Positions 33,582 to 42,448 are shown, counted from the first letter of the stretch. The stretch is DNA of 64,000 nt from Halorubrum sp. BV1 (GCF_000746205.1 NZ_JQKV01000002.1:248001-312000); one strand, 5' to 3'. Notes: a model not told the origin generated them from the letters alone. Numbers and translations: made by a program.

Positions 33582-34736
33582 ATGGATTCCGAGATCGATC
33601 GGCGGCGACTCCTCAAGGCGGCGAGCGCGGCGGGCCTCATCGGACTCGCCGGCTGCAGCGGCGGACCGAGCGGCGACGGCGCGGACGGTTCCGACAGCGA
33701 AGACGGCGCTGATGGAAACGACGGCTCCGACGGAAGCGACGGAGACGGCGTGGACGGCGCAGACGACGTTCCGGCCAGAGTCGGCATCGTCTACTCCGAC
33801 GGCGGGCTCGGGGACAACTCGTTCAACGACGCGGCCCAGCAGGGGCTCTTGCAGGCCGAAGAGGAGTTCGGAATCGAGTACAACGAGGCCGAACCGGACG
33901 GCGCGGGCGAGTTCGCGCGGTTCCAACAGCGGTACGCGAGTTCGACCGACCCGGCGTACGACCTCGTCTCCTGTATCGGGTTCAACCAGGGCGACGCGCT
34001 CTCCGAGACCGCCCCGCAGTACCCCGATCAGGACTTCATGGTCGTCGACACCACGGTAGACGAGTCGAACGTCGCGAGCTACCTGTTCCGCGAGGAGGAG
34101 GGATCGTTCCTGATGGGCGTCCTCGCCGCACGTCTGACGGAGACGGATTTCGCCGCGGGCGAAGGCGCAACCAACCCAGACTCGACGAACGTCGGATTCG
34201 TCGGGGGCATCGACAGCCCCGTCATCCGCCGGTTCCAAGCCGGCTTCGAGGCGGGAGTCGACTACGCGTCGGACGACGTCGACGTCACCACGAGCTACGT
34301 CGGCAGCTACGCCGACCCCTCGGGCGGACAGGAGGCGGCGCTCTCGATGTACCAGAGCGGTGCCGACATCGTCTACCACGCCGCCGGTGCGACAGGCGTC
34401 GGCGTCTTCCAAGCCGCCCAAGCGGAGGGGCGGTTCGCGTTCGGAGTCGACCAAGACCAGTCGATCACCGAGGAGTCGTTCGCAGACGTGATCCTCGCGT
34501 CGATGGTGAAACGCGTCGACACCGCGGTCTACGAGTCGATCGCGAACGTCATCGACGACGAGCATCAGGGCGGTGAGACCGTCGCGCTCGGACTGGAGTC
34601 TAACGGCGTCGAGTGCGTATACGGGAACGAGATCGGCGATCAGGTGCCGGACGAGATCGTCACGGCGGTCGCCGACGCCCGCGAGGAGATCATCGCCGGG
34701 AACATCGACGTCCCGGACACGACCGACGGGAACTGA
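33582..34736 (+). CDS. BMP-family substrate-binding lipoprotein (Tat-exported)
   Basis: A 384-residue exported lipoprotein. The signal peptide has a twin-arginine motif (DRRRLLKA) and lipobox LAGC; an Asp/Gly/Ser-rich linker of about 40 residues leads into the BMP (PnrA-like, type I periplasmic-binding) domain, with VGIVYSDGGLGDNSFNDAAQQG and FMVVDTTVDE. Such proteins usually feed a nucleoside or purine ABC importer, but no ABC ATPase or permease is next to it. ATG 33582 is chosen since it puts the RR motif at residues 7-9; an in-frame ATG exists at 33552. Confidence 0.9.
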   Translation: MDSEIDRRRLLKAASAAGLIGLAGCSGGPSGDGADGSDSEDGADGNDGSDGSDGDGVDGADDVPARVGIVYSDGGLGDNSFNDAAQQGLLQAEEEFGIEYNEAEPDGAGEFARFQQRYASSTDPAYDLVSCIGFNQGDALSETAPQYPDQDFMVVDTTVDESNVASYLFREEEGSFLMGVLAARLTETDFAAGEGATNPDSTNVGFVGGIDSPVIRRFQAGFEAGVDYASDDVDVTTSYVGSYADPSGGQEAALSMYQSGADIVYHAAGATGVGVFQAAQAEGRFAFGVDQDQSITEESFADVILASMVKRVDTAVYESIANVIDDEHQGGETVALGLESNGVECVYGNEIGDQVPDEIVTAVADAREEIIAGNIDVPDTTDGN

Positions 34737-34864
34737 GCCGTTCGGTCGCCGTCGGTTGAATCGCCGCGACACCGATCGACCGATCGTGGCCGTGGGCCGT
34801 GAGTACCGTCACAGCCGCTGAGGCGGGCGGCTGCAGGTGAGTGCTCGCTGCCGCCGTCACGGCA

Positions 34865-35458
34865 TCACTTGTTCCGGCCGTGTACGTAGGTCTGGTCGTG
34901 GTCCGGAAACACCTCGTCGACCGCCTGCTCTCCGTTCTCGTCGGCGATGAGCGTCCGGAGTTCGTCCTCGTAGTCGGCTTTGGGCACCTCCTCGCTCGGT
35001 CCCTGCTGGACGTCGAAGGTCGCCTCGACGAGGCGGTCGACGGCGTGACGACCGAACCCGGACAGCGGTGAGATGTAGTCGACGCCGTGGCGGTCCTCCA
35101 AGCTCTGCGCCTGTGCGCGCGAGACCGTCGGCACGCGGTCGTCTCGGCGCGTGCCGTCGGCGACGGCGTCGACGTCTCGGGTCGCGACCACCTCCAGCGC
35201 GTGTTCGTGCACGCGCTGGATTCCGTTGCGGGGGTATCCGTCCGCAATCATCCGCTCTGCGGCCGCCGCGGCCACCTCGTCGTCGAGGTCGACCCGCTCG
35301 AACGCGTAGCCGAGTTCTGCGGCCGCGCGCTCGGCGTGCTCCCAGTCGTCGGTGAGGCCGAAACTGCCGGTGACACACCGCACGTCGTAGAATCGATCGA
35401 GCAGGTGAGCGGCGAGCGACGAGTCTTTCCCCCCGCTGTACAGCAGCGCGAGCTCCAT
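34865..35458 (-). CDS. PP-loop ATPase, alpha-hydrolase type
   Basis: A 197-residue N-type ATP pyrophosphatase domain with the PP-loop SGGKDSS (8-14). It resembles DUF7411/diphthine-ammonia-ligase relatives; these adenylate a substrate with AMP. Substrate unknown, tRNA or translation-factor modification is a reasonable guess. It begins directly after the stop of the PDCD5 gene (no spacer), so the two form an operon. Confidence 0.78.
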   Translation of the reverse strand: MELALLYSGGKDSSLAAHLLDRFYDVRCVTGSFGLTDDWEHAERAAAELGYAFERVDLDDEVAAAAAERMIADGYPRNGIQRVHEHALEVVATRDVDAVADGTRRDDRVPTVSRAQAQSLEDRHGVDYISPLSGFGRHAVDRLVEATFDVQQGPSEEVPKADYEDELRTLIADENGEQAVDEVFPDHDQTYVHGRNK

Positions 35459-35812
35459 CTATCGCCGCCGGATGTCGAAGCTCTGCTGGTCGGGCTGGAG
35501 TTCCTTCAAGAGGTCGCGCATCTGGTCTTCGTCGATGCGTCCCTGGATGCGGCCGCTCTGTGCGAGCGCGGCGACCTGCTGTTTCACCTTCTCGCCGAAC
35601 TCCGGTTTGGACATCTCGACCGCGTTGAGTCGCTGGCGCGCGCCGTCTGTCAGGTACTGTTTGAGCACCGCCTCCTGTTGTGCATCCGCGCGCTCTTGGG
35701 CTTCCTTTTGGGCTTCGGGGTCCGTGCCGCCCTGCTGTTTCCGCTCGCGAAGCTCTTCCATTTTCTCCTCGCGAAGTTCCTGTAGCCGCTCGTCGTCGGG
35801 GTTCTCGCTCAT
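35459..35812 (-). CDS. PDCD5/TFAR19-family DNA-binding protein
   Basis: A 117-residue helical protein matching archaeal PDCD5: charged N-terminal helix (ELREEKMEELRERKQ), then LKQYLTDGARQRLNAVEMSKPEFGEKVKQQVAAL and QMRDLLKELQPDQQSFDIRRR. It is an abundant nucleic-acid-binding protein usually found beside ribosomal genes. The ATG at 35812 gives the family N-terminus; upstream sequence in frame is basic and non-homologous. Divergent from nmd3. Confidence 0.9.
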   Translation of the reverse strand: MSENPDDERLQELREEKMEELRERKQQGGTDPEAQKEAQERADAQQEAVLKQYLTDGARQRLNAVEMSKPEFGEKVKQQVAALAQSGRIQGRIDEDQMRDLLKELQPDQQSFDIRRR

Positions 35813-35970
35813 ACTCGCCCGTTCACGGTCCGCGCGAAAAACGATTTCGGAGGGATCGGCGTCGGCGGCGCTGGAAGACGGGCACGCGGTCGGCGGCCGC
35901 GATCCGTTCGGCACTGCTCGGCGGCTCCGGTCCGCGCCGCTTAAACGGCTCCTCGGTGTATCTCGCGGCA

Positions 35971-37077
35971 ATGAGCGAATCGCGGGAGTTCTGTCCGCGC
36001 TGCGGTGACGCGGTCGCCGAGCGGCGAGAACCGCTGCCGGGCGATCCGGGGGGGCGGGACGCGCTGTTGTGTGACGACTGCTACTTCGAGGACTTCGACC
36101 TCGTCGACGCCCCGGACCGGATCGAGGTGCTCGTCTGTTCCGGGTGCGGAGCGGTGCGACGCGGCGAGTCGTGGCGAGACGTGGGCGCGCGCGACTACAC
36201 CGACGTCGCCGTCGACGAGGTCGCGGAACGGCTCGGCGTGCACGTCGACGCAGAAGAGGTGGAGTGGGGGGTAGAGCCCGAGCAGGTCGACGAGAACACC
36301 ATCCGGATGCACTGTCAGTTCTCCGGGGTCGTCCGCGGAACGCTCCGCTCGGCGGAGGTCACCGTTCCGGTCAAGATATCTCGGGGCACCTGCGACCGGT
36401 GCGGACGCATCGCCGGCGGCTACTACGCCGGCATCGTCCAGATCCGCGCGGACGAGCGCGACCTGACGCCGGAGGAGCGCGCGGAGGCGCTGTCGATCGC
36501 GGAGTCGTACGTCGCGAAACAAGAGGCCGACGGCGACCGCGAGGCGTTCATCACCGAGGTGAACGAGACCGACGACGGCCCCGACGTGAAGCTCTCGTCG
36601 AACCGGCTCGCCCAGAACGTCGCCACGCGGATCACGGACCGGCTCGGCGGCAGCTTCGAATCGTACCCCACGCTCGTCACCGAGGACAGCGACGGCAACG
36701 AGGTGTACCGCGTGACGTTCGCAGTCCGCCTCCCGCGATACGCCGAAGGAGAGATACTCGACCCCGAGGACGGTGACGGCCCCGTCCTCGTCACGAGCGT
36801 GTCGGGCCGGCTCCAGGGAGTCCGGCTCGCGACCGGGGAGGCGTACACCTCCGAGTTCGAGGACGCAGAGGCACCCGACGCGACGCGGCTCGGAACCCGA
36901 GACGACGCCACGGAGACGACCGTGGTGACCGTCGAAGACGAGAACGCGATCCAGGTGCTCGATCCGACCACCTACGAGGCGAAGACGGTCCCGAATCCCG
37001 AGTTCGTCGACGACGACGCGGACACCGTCCTCGCATTCGAACACGGCGGGACAGTCCACCTGGTCCCCGAGGCGTAG
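35971..37077 (+). CDS. nmd3: NMD3 ribosome-biogenesis protein
   Basis: A 368-residue protein with four CxxC zinc-binding pairs: CPRCGDAV at the start, CDDC (33-36), CSGCGA and CDRCGR. In eukaryotes NMD3 is the 60S export adaptor; archaeal NMD3 retains the zinc and OB-like parts and probably acts in 50S maturation. CTTAAAC (35939-35945) is a good TATA element about 26 nt before ATG 35971; the in-frame extension upstream is basic and unrelated. Confidence 0.92.
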   Translation: MSESREFCPRCGDAVAERREPLPGDPGGRDALLCDDCYFEDFDLVDAPDRIEVLVCSGCGAVRRGESWRDVGARDYTDVAVDEVAERLGVHVDAEEVEWGVEPEQVDENTIRMHCQFSGVVRGTLRSAEVTVPVKISRGTCDRCGRIAGGYYAGIVQIRADERDLTPEERAEALSIAESYVAKQEADGDREAFITEVNETDDGPDVKLSSNRLAQNVATRITDRLGGSFESYPTLVTEDSDGNEVYRVTFAVRLPRYAEGEILDPEDGDGPVLVTSVSGRLQGVRLATGEAYTSEFEDAEAPDATRLGTRDDATETTVVTVEDENAIQVLDPTTYEAKTVPNPEFVDDDADTVLAFEHGGTVHLVPEA

Positions 37078-37120
37078 AAGAGCACAATTCCGTCGGCGTG
37101 AGCGCTGACTGAAACGATCT

Positions 37121-37160
37121 GAGCGGAGTGAAGAGGCAGAGGGGAGCGAAGAGGCGGAGG
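37121..37160. repeat. Imperfect tandem repeat in nmd3 downstream gap
   Basis: GAGCG followed, after a 5-nt insertion in the first copy, by AAGAGGC(A/G)GAGG appears twice (37121-37142, 37144-37160), with a third degenerate copy after it. Purine-rich low-complexity DNA of this type is common in haloarchaeal gaps; no function seen. Confidence 0.6.
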
Positions 37161-37182
37161 AAAGCGAGAGATGGAGCGTCGA

Positions 37183-37374
37183 TCAGTCCGCGTGGACCGG
37201 CTGTTCCTCACCGAGTGCGGCGGCACGCTCCGAGTCGGGGACGTCGATGCCGCGGCGCTCTAACTGATCGATGAACTCCGACTCGCCGAGACCAGCCTGC
37301 GCGGCCGCCTGCGAGAGTGTCAGCGTCCGCGCTCCATACAGCGTCAGCGCACTCGACAGCCCGTGTGTGACCAT
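37183..37374 (-). CDS. UPF0175 (antitoxin-like HTH) small protein
   Basis: A 63-residue protein matching the UPF0175 family core: LYGARTLTLSQAAAQAGLGESEFIDQLERRGI, a helix-turn-helix. UPF0175 proteins often act as antitoxins or regulators beside PIN-domain toxins; no PIN gene is adjacent here. It is a bit shorter than typical members (~80-90), so the N-terminus may be trimmed. Its promoter faces the AT-rich patch (37380-37500) that holds an inverted repeat. Confidence 0.8.
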   Translation of the reverse strand: MVTHGLSSALTLYGARTLTLSQAAAQAGLGESEFIDQLERRGIDVPDSERAAALGEEQPVHAD

Positions 37375-37467
37375 ACCTCCAGTAGGGGCATGAGGGATTA
37401 TGAAGGTTACTACTTCATTGATGGCCCTGATACACCTTATACGATATATATTGACGATCGATCAGTA

Positions 37468-37499
37468 GCGTGTGGTATAACCACTATCGAACCACACGC
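37468..37499. promoter_or_regulatory. Perfect 9-bp inverted repeat in an AT-rich divergent gap
   Basis: GCGTGTGGT (37468-37476) and ACCACACGC (37491-37499) form a perfect inverted repeat with a 14-nt spacer; GATCAG flanks it on both sides. It sits between the UPF0175 start (37374) and a 27-residue membrane ORF (37572). The surrounding 37380-37500 DNA is markedly AT-richer than the rest of the window. Confidence 0.5.
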
Positions 37500-37571
37500 G
37501 ATCAGCGATTTCCCCGCGGGGTCTCGAAGCGACCCCGCAGGAATTATCAGCGTCTGCGACGGAGCAGGCAC

Positions 37572-37655
37572 ATGGAGAGACAACAGCTCATCGCGCTGTT
37601 CTTCGCGTTCCTCATGATGAGCTCGATGGTCGCGTGGGGCATCTCACTGCTCTAA
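37572..37655 (+). CDS. 27-residue single-helix membrane microprotein
   Basis: ATG 37572 encodes 27 residues: four charged or polar residues (MERQQ) then a hydrophobic stretch IALFFAFLMMSSMVAWGISLL ending in the C-terminus, i.e. one transmembrane helix. AATTATC (37541-37547) lies about 25-30 nt upstream, the position of a TATA box for a leaderless mRNA. Short membrane proteins of this kind are widespread but little studied in haloarchaea. It could be a lone structural peptide or the toxic partner of the divergent UPF0175 gene; the latter is conjecture. Confidence 0.55.
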   Translation: MERQQLIALFFAFLMMSSMVAWGISLL

Positions 37656-37703
37656 GACGTCCGTCCCCCGTGATGCGGGCGATCGAAGCGGGGGGAGACA
37701 GCG

Positions 37704-39620
37704 TCAGCCGTCGCCCCAAACGTCGGAGAGCGGGTGATTCCGCCGGCGCTCGGCGTCGGTCTCCGACCGAGTCGTACCGCTTCCACCGGCGTCGTCGCTT
37801 CCGGCGTTGCCGCCCTCGCCGCTTTCCGACCGTGACTTCGACGCACCGGCGCGTCCCGCGTCGCGAGTCCGACCGCGCGCGGCGTCGTCCGTCGGGCGGC
37901 CGCCCCCTCCGCGCCGCCGGCCCGCACCGGCCGGTCCCGACGGGTCGGCGTCGATCCCGGCGAGGGCGGCCGCCGGATCGAACTCGGGCAGCGACGGGGT
38001 CGTCATCGCGTCGATCTGATCGCGGAACCACGGCGGGGTGTCCGCTTCGGCGCGGTCGAAGAGATCCAGAAGCGAGTCGTCCGCGAGGTAGGTCACACCG
38101 TGGTCGTCTGGCGCGCGCACGACGCGCCCGCACGCCTGTATCACGGTCCGAAGCGCGGTCCGGTGGTACCACGCCCACTGTCCGTCTGCCAGTCGGCGAG
38201 CGACCCGCGAGTCGTTGGTGTTGCGGTAGGGCGCTTTACACACCACCTGCCAGCGGCACAGGTCGTCGCGGAGGTCGAGCGCTTCCTCCATCTTCACCGA
38301 GACGAACACCGACGGCTTATCGCTCGCCCGCCACGCCGCAAGCTCCGCGTCGCGGTCGTCGCGTCCGTGCCGGCGCACCCGCGCCGCGACGCCGAACTCA
38401 CCCAGCAGCTCGGTGAGCCGGCCGGCGATGTCGTACGAATGCGCGTGGATGAGCCCTTTCTCGTCGGGGTGGTTCGCCATCAGGCGCACGATCAGTCGGG
38501 CGATCTTCGGCACCGTCTCGTCGCGGTGCTCGTAGGTCATCGACCCCTGCGTCACGTCGTAAAGCGGTCGGTTCTCCAGCGGGAACGTGTGGTCGACGTC
38601 GACGAGGGCGACGTTTCCGGGATCGAGACCGACGCCCCGACAGAACGCCTCCTTCGAGAGGATGGTCGCGGACAGTAAGGCGAATTTGTTCCCGCGGTCC
38701 CACACGGTGTGTCTGAGGTACCGCGCCGGATCGAGGGGTTTGATCGCTATCGCCGACCCCTCGCCGCCCGGCTGGTCGACGACCCACGTCGTCGGCGACT
38801 CCGGGTCCCGGTAGTCCTCCAAGAACCAGCCGAGTTCGCTTGCGAGCTCCTGAAGCCGGTCTCGGCGCGCGACCTCCTCGCGGTCGAGTTCGGGCCGGCC
38901 GGTCAGCTCGTCTTTCGCGTGGGTCGCGACATCGAGAAGCGACTCGACGAAGCGCGCGGTGCGGTCGAGCGCGTCTTCTTCCGGGGCGACGTCGGCCTCC
39001 ACGTCGGGGACGCCGACCTCGTCCCACACCGGGACGCGGCTCGGCGAGAGGTCGATCGTCGCGTACATCTCCGCCCACTCCGCGAGCCCGTGGGCCTCGT
39101 CGATCACGACGACGTCGCGCTTGCGGAACACCTCCGAACCGGCAGTCCGCATGAAGTAGGCTAACGTCATTGCGGCGTATCGGTTTCCGGAGGCGATGGC
39201 GCGGTCGGAGAAGTACGGACAGCGGTGTTTCACCGAGCAGTCGAACCCCCGCTGGCGGACGCAGGGGGCGCGGTTGACCGGCGTGTCGTGCTCGCCGGGG
39301 AGGATGCAGTCGTAGTTCGATTTCCCCCGAATGACCGCCAGGTCGTCGAGGAGGTCGTCGGCCTCCACGTCGTCGATCTGCGACACCTGCGGCGTCGTGT
39401 AGTACGCGCCGGTCGCCTCGCTCGGCGACGTCTCCTCGACGGTGTCGGCCGCGCCCATGATGGCGCGCGCGAGAAGCGACTTGCCGCTGCCGGTCGGCGC
39501 GCGCACCAACACGACGTCGTTGCCGCCCGCGAACGCGTCGCGGATGTCCGCGAGCGCCTGTCGTTGCGCGCCGCGGAAGCTCGGCGCGGGGAACTCGGCG
39601 GGGATCCGATCGGGGTCCAC
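37704..39620 (-). CDS. XPD/DinG-type Fe-S superfamily 2 DNA helicase
   Basis: A 638-residue helicase. Walker A PTGSGKS (42-48), DEAH box (174-177), motif VI VIQACGRVVRAPDD, and four Cys (105, 120, 128, 134) in the XPD position that would hold a 4Fe-4S cluster. XPD/DinG-class enzymes unwind DNA 5'-3' and act in repair or R-loop removal. The last ~75 residues are a disordered Gly/Arg/Ser tail. Followed by a DUF2797 gene 50 nt upstream on the same strand. Confidence 0.9.
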   Translation of the reverse strand: MDPDRIPAEFPAPSFRGAQRQALADIRDAFAGGNDVVLVRAPTGSGKSLLARAIMGAADTVEETSPSEATGAYYTTPQVSQIDDVEADDLLDDLAVIRGKSNYDCILPGEHDTPVNRAPCVRQRGFDCSVKHRCPYFSDRAIASGNRYAAMTLAYFMRTAGSEVFRKRDVVVIDEAHGLAEWAEMYATIDLSPSRVPVWDEVGVPDVEADVAPEEDALDRTARFVESLLDVATHAKDELTGRPELDREEVARRDRLQELASELGWFLEDYRDPESPTTWVVDQPGGEGSAIAIKPLDPARYLRHTVWDRGNKFALLSATILSKEAFCRGVGLDPGNVALVDVDHTFPLENRPLYDVTQGSMTYEHRDETVPKIARLIVRLMANHPDEKGLIHAHSYDIAGRLTELLGEFGVAARVRRHGRDDRDAELAAWRASDKPSVFVSVKMEEALDLRDDLCRWQVVCKAPYRNTNDSRVARRLADGQWAWYHRTALRTVIQACGRVVRAPDDHGVTYLADDSLLDLFDRAEADTPPWFRDQIDAMTTPSLPEFDPAAALAGIDADPSGPAGAGRRRGGGGRPTDDAARGRTRDAGRAGASKSRSESGEGGNAGSDDAGGSGTTRSETDAERRRNHPLSDVWGDG

Positions 39621-39671
39621 GGATGTCTCTGACGCGCTCGCCGAGTTAAACGCTCGTTTCCTCGCCGGCGA

Positions 39672-40424
39672 TCACCGACCGAACGCGCCGAGACTCGACT
39701 GCAGTTCGCGTGCGGGCACGTCTTCGGTAAGTTCGTAGCCGACGAGGTCGCGCGCGTCCACCGCGTACGTCGAGCCACCCCGGTCGATTACGAGCACCCG
39801 GCCCTTCCAGCCGCGGACGGTTCCGGCCGCCATCGTCTCGGCGACCGGCCGTTCGTCGAGGTCGAGCCCGTAGTCGAACGCGAACCGCTCGATGGGATCG
39901 AAGCCGTCGAGTACGGTCTCCCACGCCGTCGCGTCGACGTCGCGTCCGAGTCCGTCGACCTTCGTCGGGACGCGAACCCGGTCGACGAGGCCGTCGCGGG
40001 TCGCCAGTTCGGCCTCAACCTCGCGGGCGACCCGCCCGTCCGGAAACGTTCTGACGTGAGCGGCTCGGTCCGCGCCCTGCTCGCGGAGCCGCGTCTCCAG
40101 CCGCCACAGCCGCGTGACGCCCACTTTCAACACGTCCGGTGCGAACGCCGCGAGGTACATCGCGTGCTCCTCGTGACAGTCCATCTCGTCTTTGAGACAC
40201 GTTCCCGTACAGCGTGCGCACACCCAGACGTGGCTGTGGTCCTCACAGTAGGGAGCGTCGGCGGCGTCGCAGGCGATGTGGTCCCCCTCGTGGACCGTCC
40301 CGGCACAGCGCCGGTCGCCGAGACCGAACGCGAGGTCGTCGCCGGCGTCGGCCGACACGAGTTCGACCGCGCCGCCGCTTTCGACGTAGAGCCCCTCGCC
40401 CGTCTCGTAGCCGACGACCTGCAC
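39672..40424 (-). CDS. DUF2797 (TiGIY-YIG-like) Cys-rich protein
   Basis: A 250-residue member of DUF2797. Several Cys clusters (RRCAGTVHEG, CDAADAPYCEDH, CARCTGTCLKDEMDCH) likely bind zinc, and AFAPDVLKVGVTRLWRLETRLREQGAD is the GIY-YIG-like core in which the usual Tyr-Ile-Gly pattern is replaced (KVGVTR). Nuclease activity is thus not assured. It is the first gene of a two-gene unit with the XPD-type helicase, which suggests a role in DNA repair or processing. Confidence 0.8.
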   Translation of the reverse strand: MQVVGYETGEGLYVESGGAVELVSADAGDDLAFGLGDRRCAGTVHEGDHIACDAADAPYCEDHSHVWVCARCTGTCLKDEMDCHEEHAMYLAAFAPDVLKVGVTRLWRLETRLREQGADRAAHVRTFPDGRVAREVEAELATRDGLVDRVRVPTKVDGLGRDVDATAWETVLDGFDPIERFAFDYGLDLDERPVAETMAAGTVRGWKGRVLVIDRGGSTYAVDARDLVGYELTEDVPARELQSSLGAFGR

Positions 40425-40534
40425 GACGCGTTCTAGGCGGAGCCGCGACTTATGCGCGTCGTCTACGCCGGTCCGAGGCGACGAGCGAGTCGGCGAGCGG
40501 CCGGCGAGCGGCCAGCGAGCGGTCGGCCAGTCGG

Positions 40535-42448
40535 TCAGTCCCCGCCGTGAACCGCGCCCTCGACGGCCGCTTCGAGCCGGTCGCGGGTCCGGTGGCTCGC
40601 TTCGGCGTCGACGCGAACCTCGATCAGGTGCGATCCGTCCGCGTCGCGGGCCGCCGCGTACGCTGCAGAGAGGTCCGCGGCGGCCGACTCGGGGTCACTC
40701 TCGGTGCGTTCGTCCGGCCGCGCCTCGACCCGAGCGTACGAGAGTCCGTGGAGGTCGGTGAGCGGCTCGAAGTCCATCCCGTGCGGCGTCTTGAACTGCG
40801 CCGTGAACGGCGGGTCGAACGACTCTATCGGGAGAATGTGGAAGATCCCGCCGCCGTCGTTGTTGACCAGCACGACGGTCACGTCGACATCGCAGCGGTC
40901 GATCGCGAGGAGGCCGTTCGCGTCGTGATACAGCCCGAGATCACCGACGACGAGCGTGAGATCGTCCGTCGTCGCGGATCCCGCCCCCAGCGCGGCCGAG
41001 ACGATCCCGTCGATGCCGGAGACGCCGCGGTTCCCGAGCGCGGTCACGCTCGCCGTCGACGGGCCGACGAACCGGTCGAGATCGCGGACCGGCATCGAGT
41101 TCGAGACGAAGAGCGTCGCCGGGTCTGGGAGGCCGTCGGCGACGACGCGCAACACATCTCCCTCGTGGAAGGCGGGAGCGTCGTCGTCGACTCCCTCGAC
41201 TGAGCCGTCGGACGACCCGCGGCCCGCGCCGTCGACCGCGCCATCGTCCGCCGCGCGGTCGGCGTCGCGCTCGCGGGCGTGGACCGCCAGCGCCGCGCGG
41301 TCCGCCTCCTCCCACTGTGCGCGCCACCCCGGGGCGGCGTCTCCCCCACTCGCGGTCCGCGAGAGCCGGGCACAGAGGCGGTTCGGCTCCGCGACCACGA
41401 GGTCGGTCGCGGCGAACTCGGCCTCGCGCCAGCGACCGGCGGGATCGACCTGATACTGGTCGGCACCGGTCGCAGCGAGGTACTTCCGGAGGCGCTTCGA
41501 GGTGGGCGACGCGCCGAGCCGCACGACGAGGTCGGGGTCGTCCCAGTCGGCGGCGGCCGCCGAGCCGCCGTCGCCGGCGAGGGCCGCAGAGAGGTACGCG
41601 TCGTACGCCCCGATCACGGGCGCGACGCGCGTGTGTCCGCCGAACCGGACCCCGGAGAGGGGGTCGGCCACGATCGGAAATCCGGTCACGTGCGACAGCG
41701 CCGTCACCGCCTCGGCGTCGAGGCCGGGCGGGTCGGCCGGCCCCGCGACGATCAGTCCGCGGTCCGCGGCGGAGAGGGCTCGTGCGAGCCGACGGAGTTC
41801 GTCGTCGCCGGGCTCCGGCGCGCCGGGCGTCACGTCGACGTACGGCCCCTCGCGACCCGACGCTGCGACGGGGTCGAGGTCGTCGGGCACGTCGCCGTCG
41901 ACCGGCGTCGGTTCCAGCGGTTTCGCGAACGGGACGTTGAGGTGGACCGGGCCGGCGTCGGCCCCCTCGGCGGCTGCGACGGCGCGGACGACGGTCGTCC
42001 GGAGCGAGCGGAGCGCGCGGTCGGTCGCGGCGGGCTCGGGTAGGTCCTTGTAGTACCGGACGGCGTCGCCGTATAGCTTCTCTTGGTCCGCCGTCTGATT
42101 TGCCCCCGAGTCGCGCAGTTCGGGCGGGCGGTCCGCGGTGAGCGCGAGCAGCGGGACGCGGGCGTTGTCGGCCTCCATCACGGCCGGGTGATAGTTCGCG
42201 GCGGCCGTGCCCGAGGTGCAAATAAGCGGCGTCACCTCTCCAGTCCGTCGGGCGCGACCCAAAGCGAAGTAGGCGGCCGAGCGCTCGTCCAACTGCGAGA
42301 AGACGTGGAGGTCGTCGGCGCGAGCGGCGGCGGTTGTCAGCGGGGTCGACCGACTCCCGGGCGAGACGACGACGGCGCCGACGCCCGCGGCGACAAGCTC
42401 GTTCACGAGGGCGCGAGCCCACAGCGTGTTCCGGTTCGGCGCGGTCAT
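40535..42448 (-). CDS. menD: 2-succinyl-5-enolpyruvyl-6-hydroxy-3-cyclohexene-1-carboxylate synthase
   Basis: MenD condenses isochorismate with 2-oxoglutarate using thiamine diphosphate, early in menaquinone synthesis. The 637-residue protein has the N-terminal Pyr domain (VSPGSRSTPLTTAA, the conserved SPG-S-R motif), FSQLDERSAAYFALG (conserved Glu for ThDP), a middle domain and the C-terminal PP domain (VGDLGLYHDANGL ... NNDGGGIFHILP, the GDG-type Mg2+/ThDP motif). Acidic inserts typical for haloarchaea lie near 445-475. ATG 42448 begins the family homology; the longer open frame upstream is Ser/Ala-rich shadow. Divergent from grpE. Confidence 0.95.
   Translation of the reverse strand: MTAPNRNTLWARALVNELVAAGVGAVVVSPGSRSTPLTTAAARADDLHVFSQLDERSAAYFALGRARRTGEVTPLICTSGTAAANYHPAVMEADNARVPLLALTADRPPELRDSGANQTADQEKLYGDAVRYYKDLPEPAATDRALRSLRTTVVRAVAAAEGADAGPVHLNVPFAKPLEPTPVDGDVPDDLDPVAASGREGPYVDVTPGAPEPGDDELRRLARALSAADRGLIVAGPADPPGLDAEAVTALSHVTGFPIVADPLSGVRFGGHTRVAPVIGAYDAYLSAALAGDGGSAAAADWDDPDLVVRLGASPTSKRLRKYLAATGADQYQVDPAGRWREAEFAATDLVVAEPNRLCARLSRTASGGDAAPGWRAQWEEADRAALAVHARERDADRAADDGAVDGAGRGSSDGSVEGVDDDAPAFHEGDVLRVVADGLPDPATLFVSNSMPVRDLDRFVGPSTASVTALGNRGVSGIDGIVSAALGAGSATTDDLTLVVGDLGLYHDANGLLAIDRCDVDVTVVLVNNDGGGIFHILPIESFDPPFTAQFKTPHGMDFEPLTDLHGLSYARVEARPDERTESDPESAAADLSAAYAAARDADGSHLIEVRVDAEASHRTRDRLEAAVEGAVHGGD

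Noticed and set aside
37121..37160. Purine-rich short repeat as a CRISPR or origin element
   Set aside because: Only two or three degenerate copies with no spacers of regular size, no orc1/cdc6 or cas genes; low-complexity DNA.
37390..37617. Plus-strand frame MRDYEGYYFIDGPDT... in the AT-rich gap
   Set aside because: The first 30 residues look protein-like but only because the DNA is AT-rich; the remainder is Ser/Arg-rich, the start has no promoter at the right distance, and it overlaps the inverted repeat and the UPF0175 promoter.
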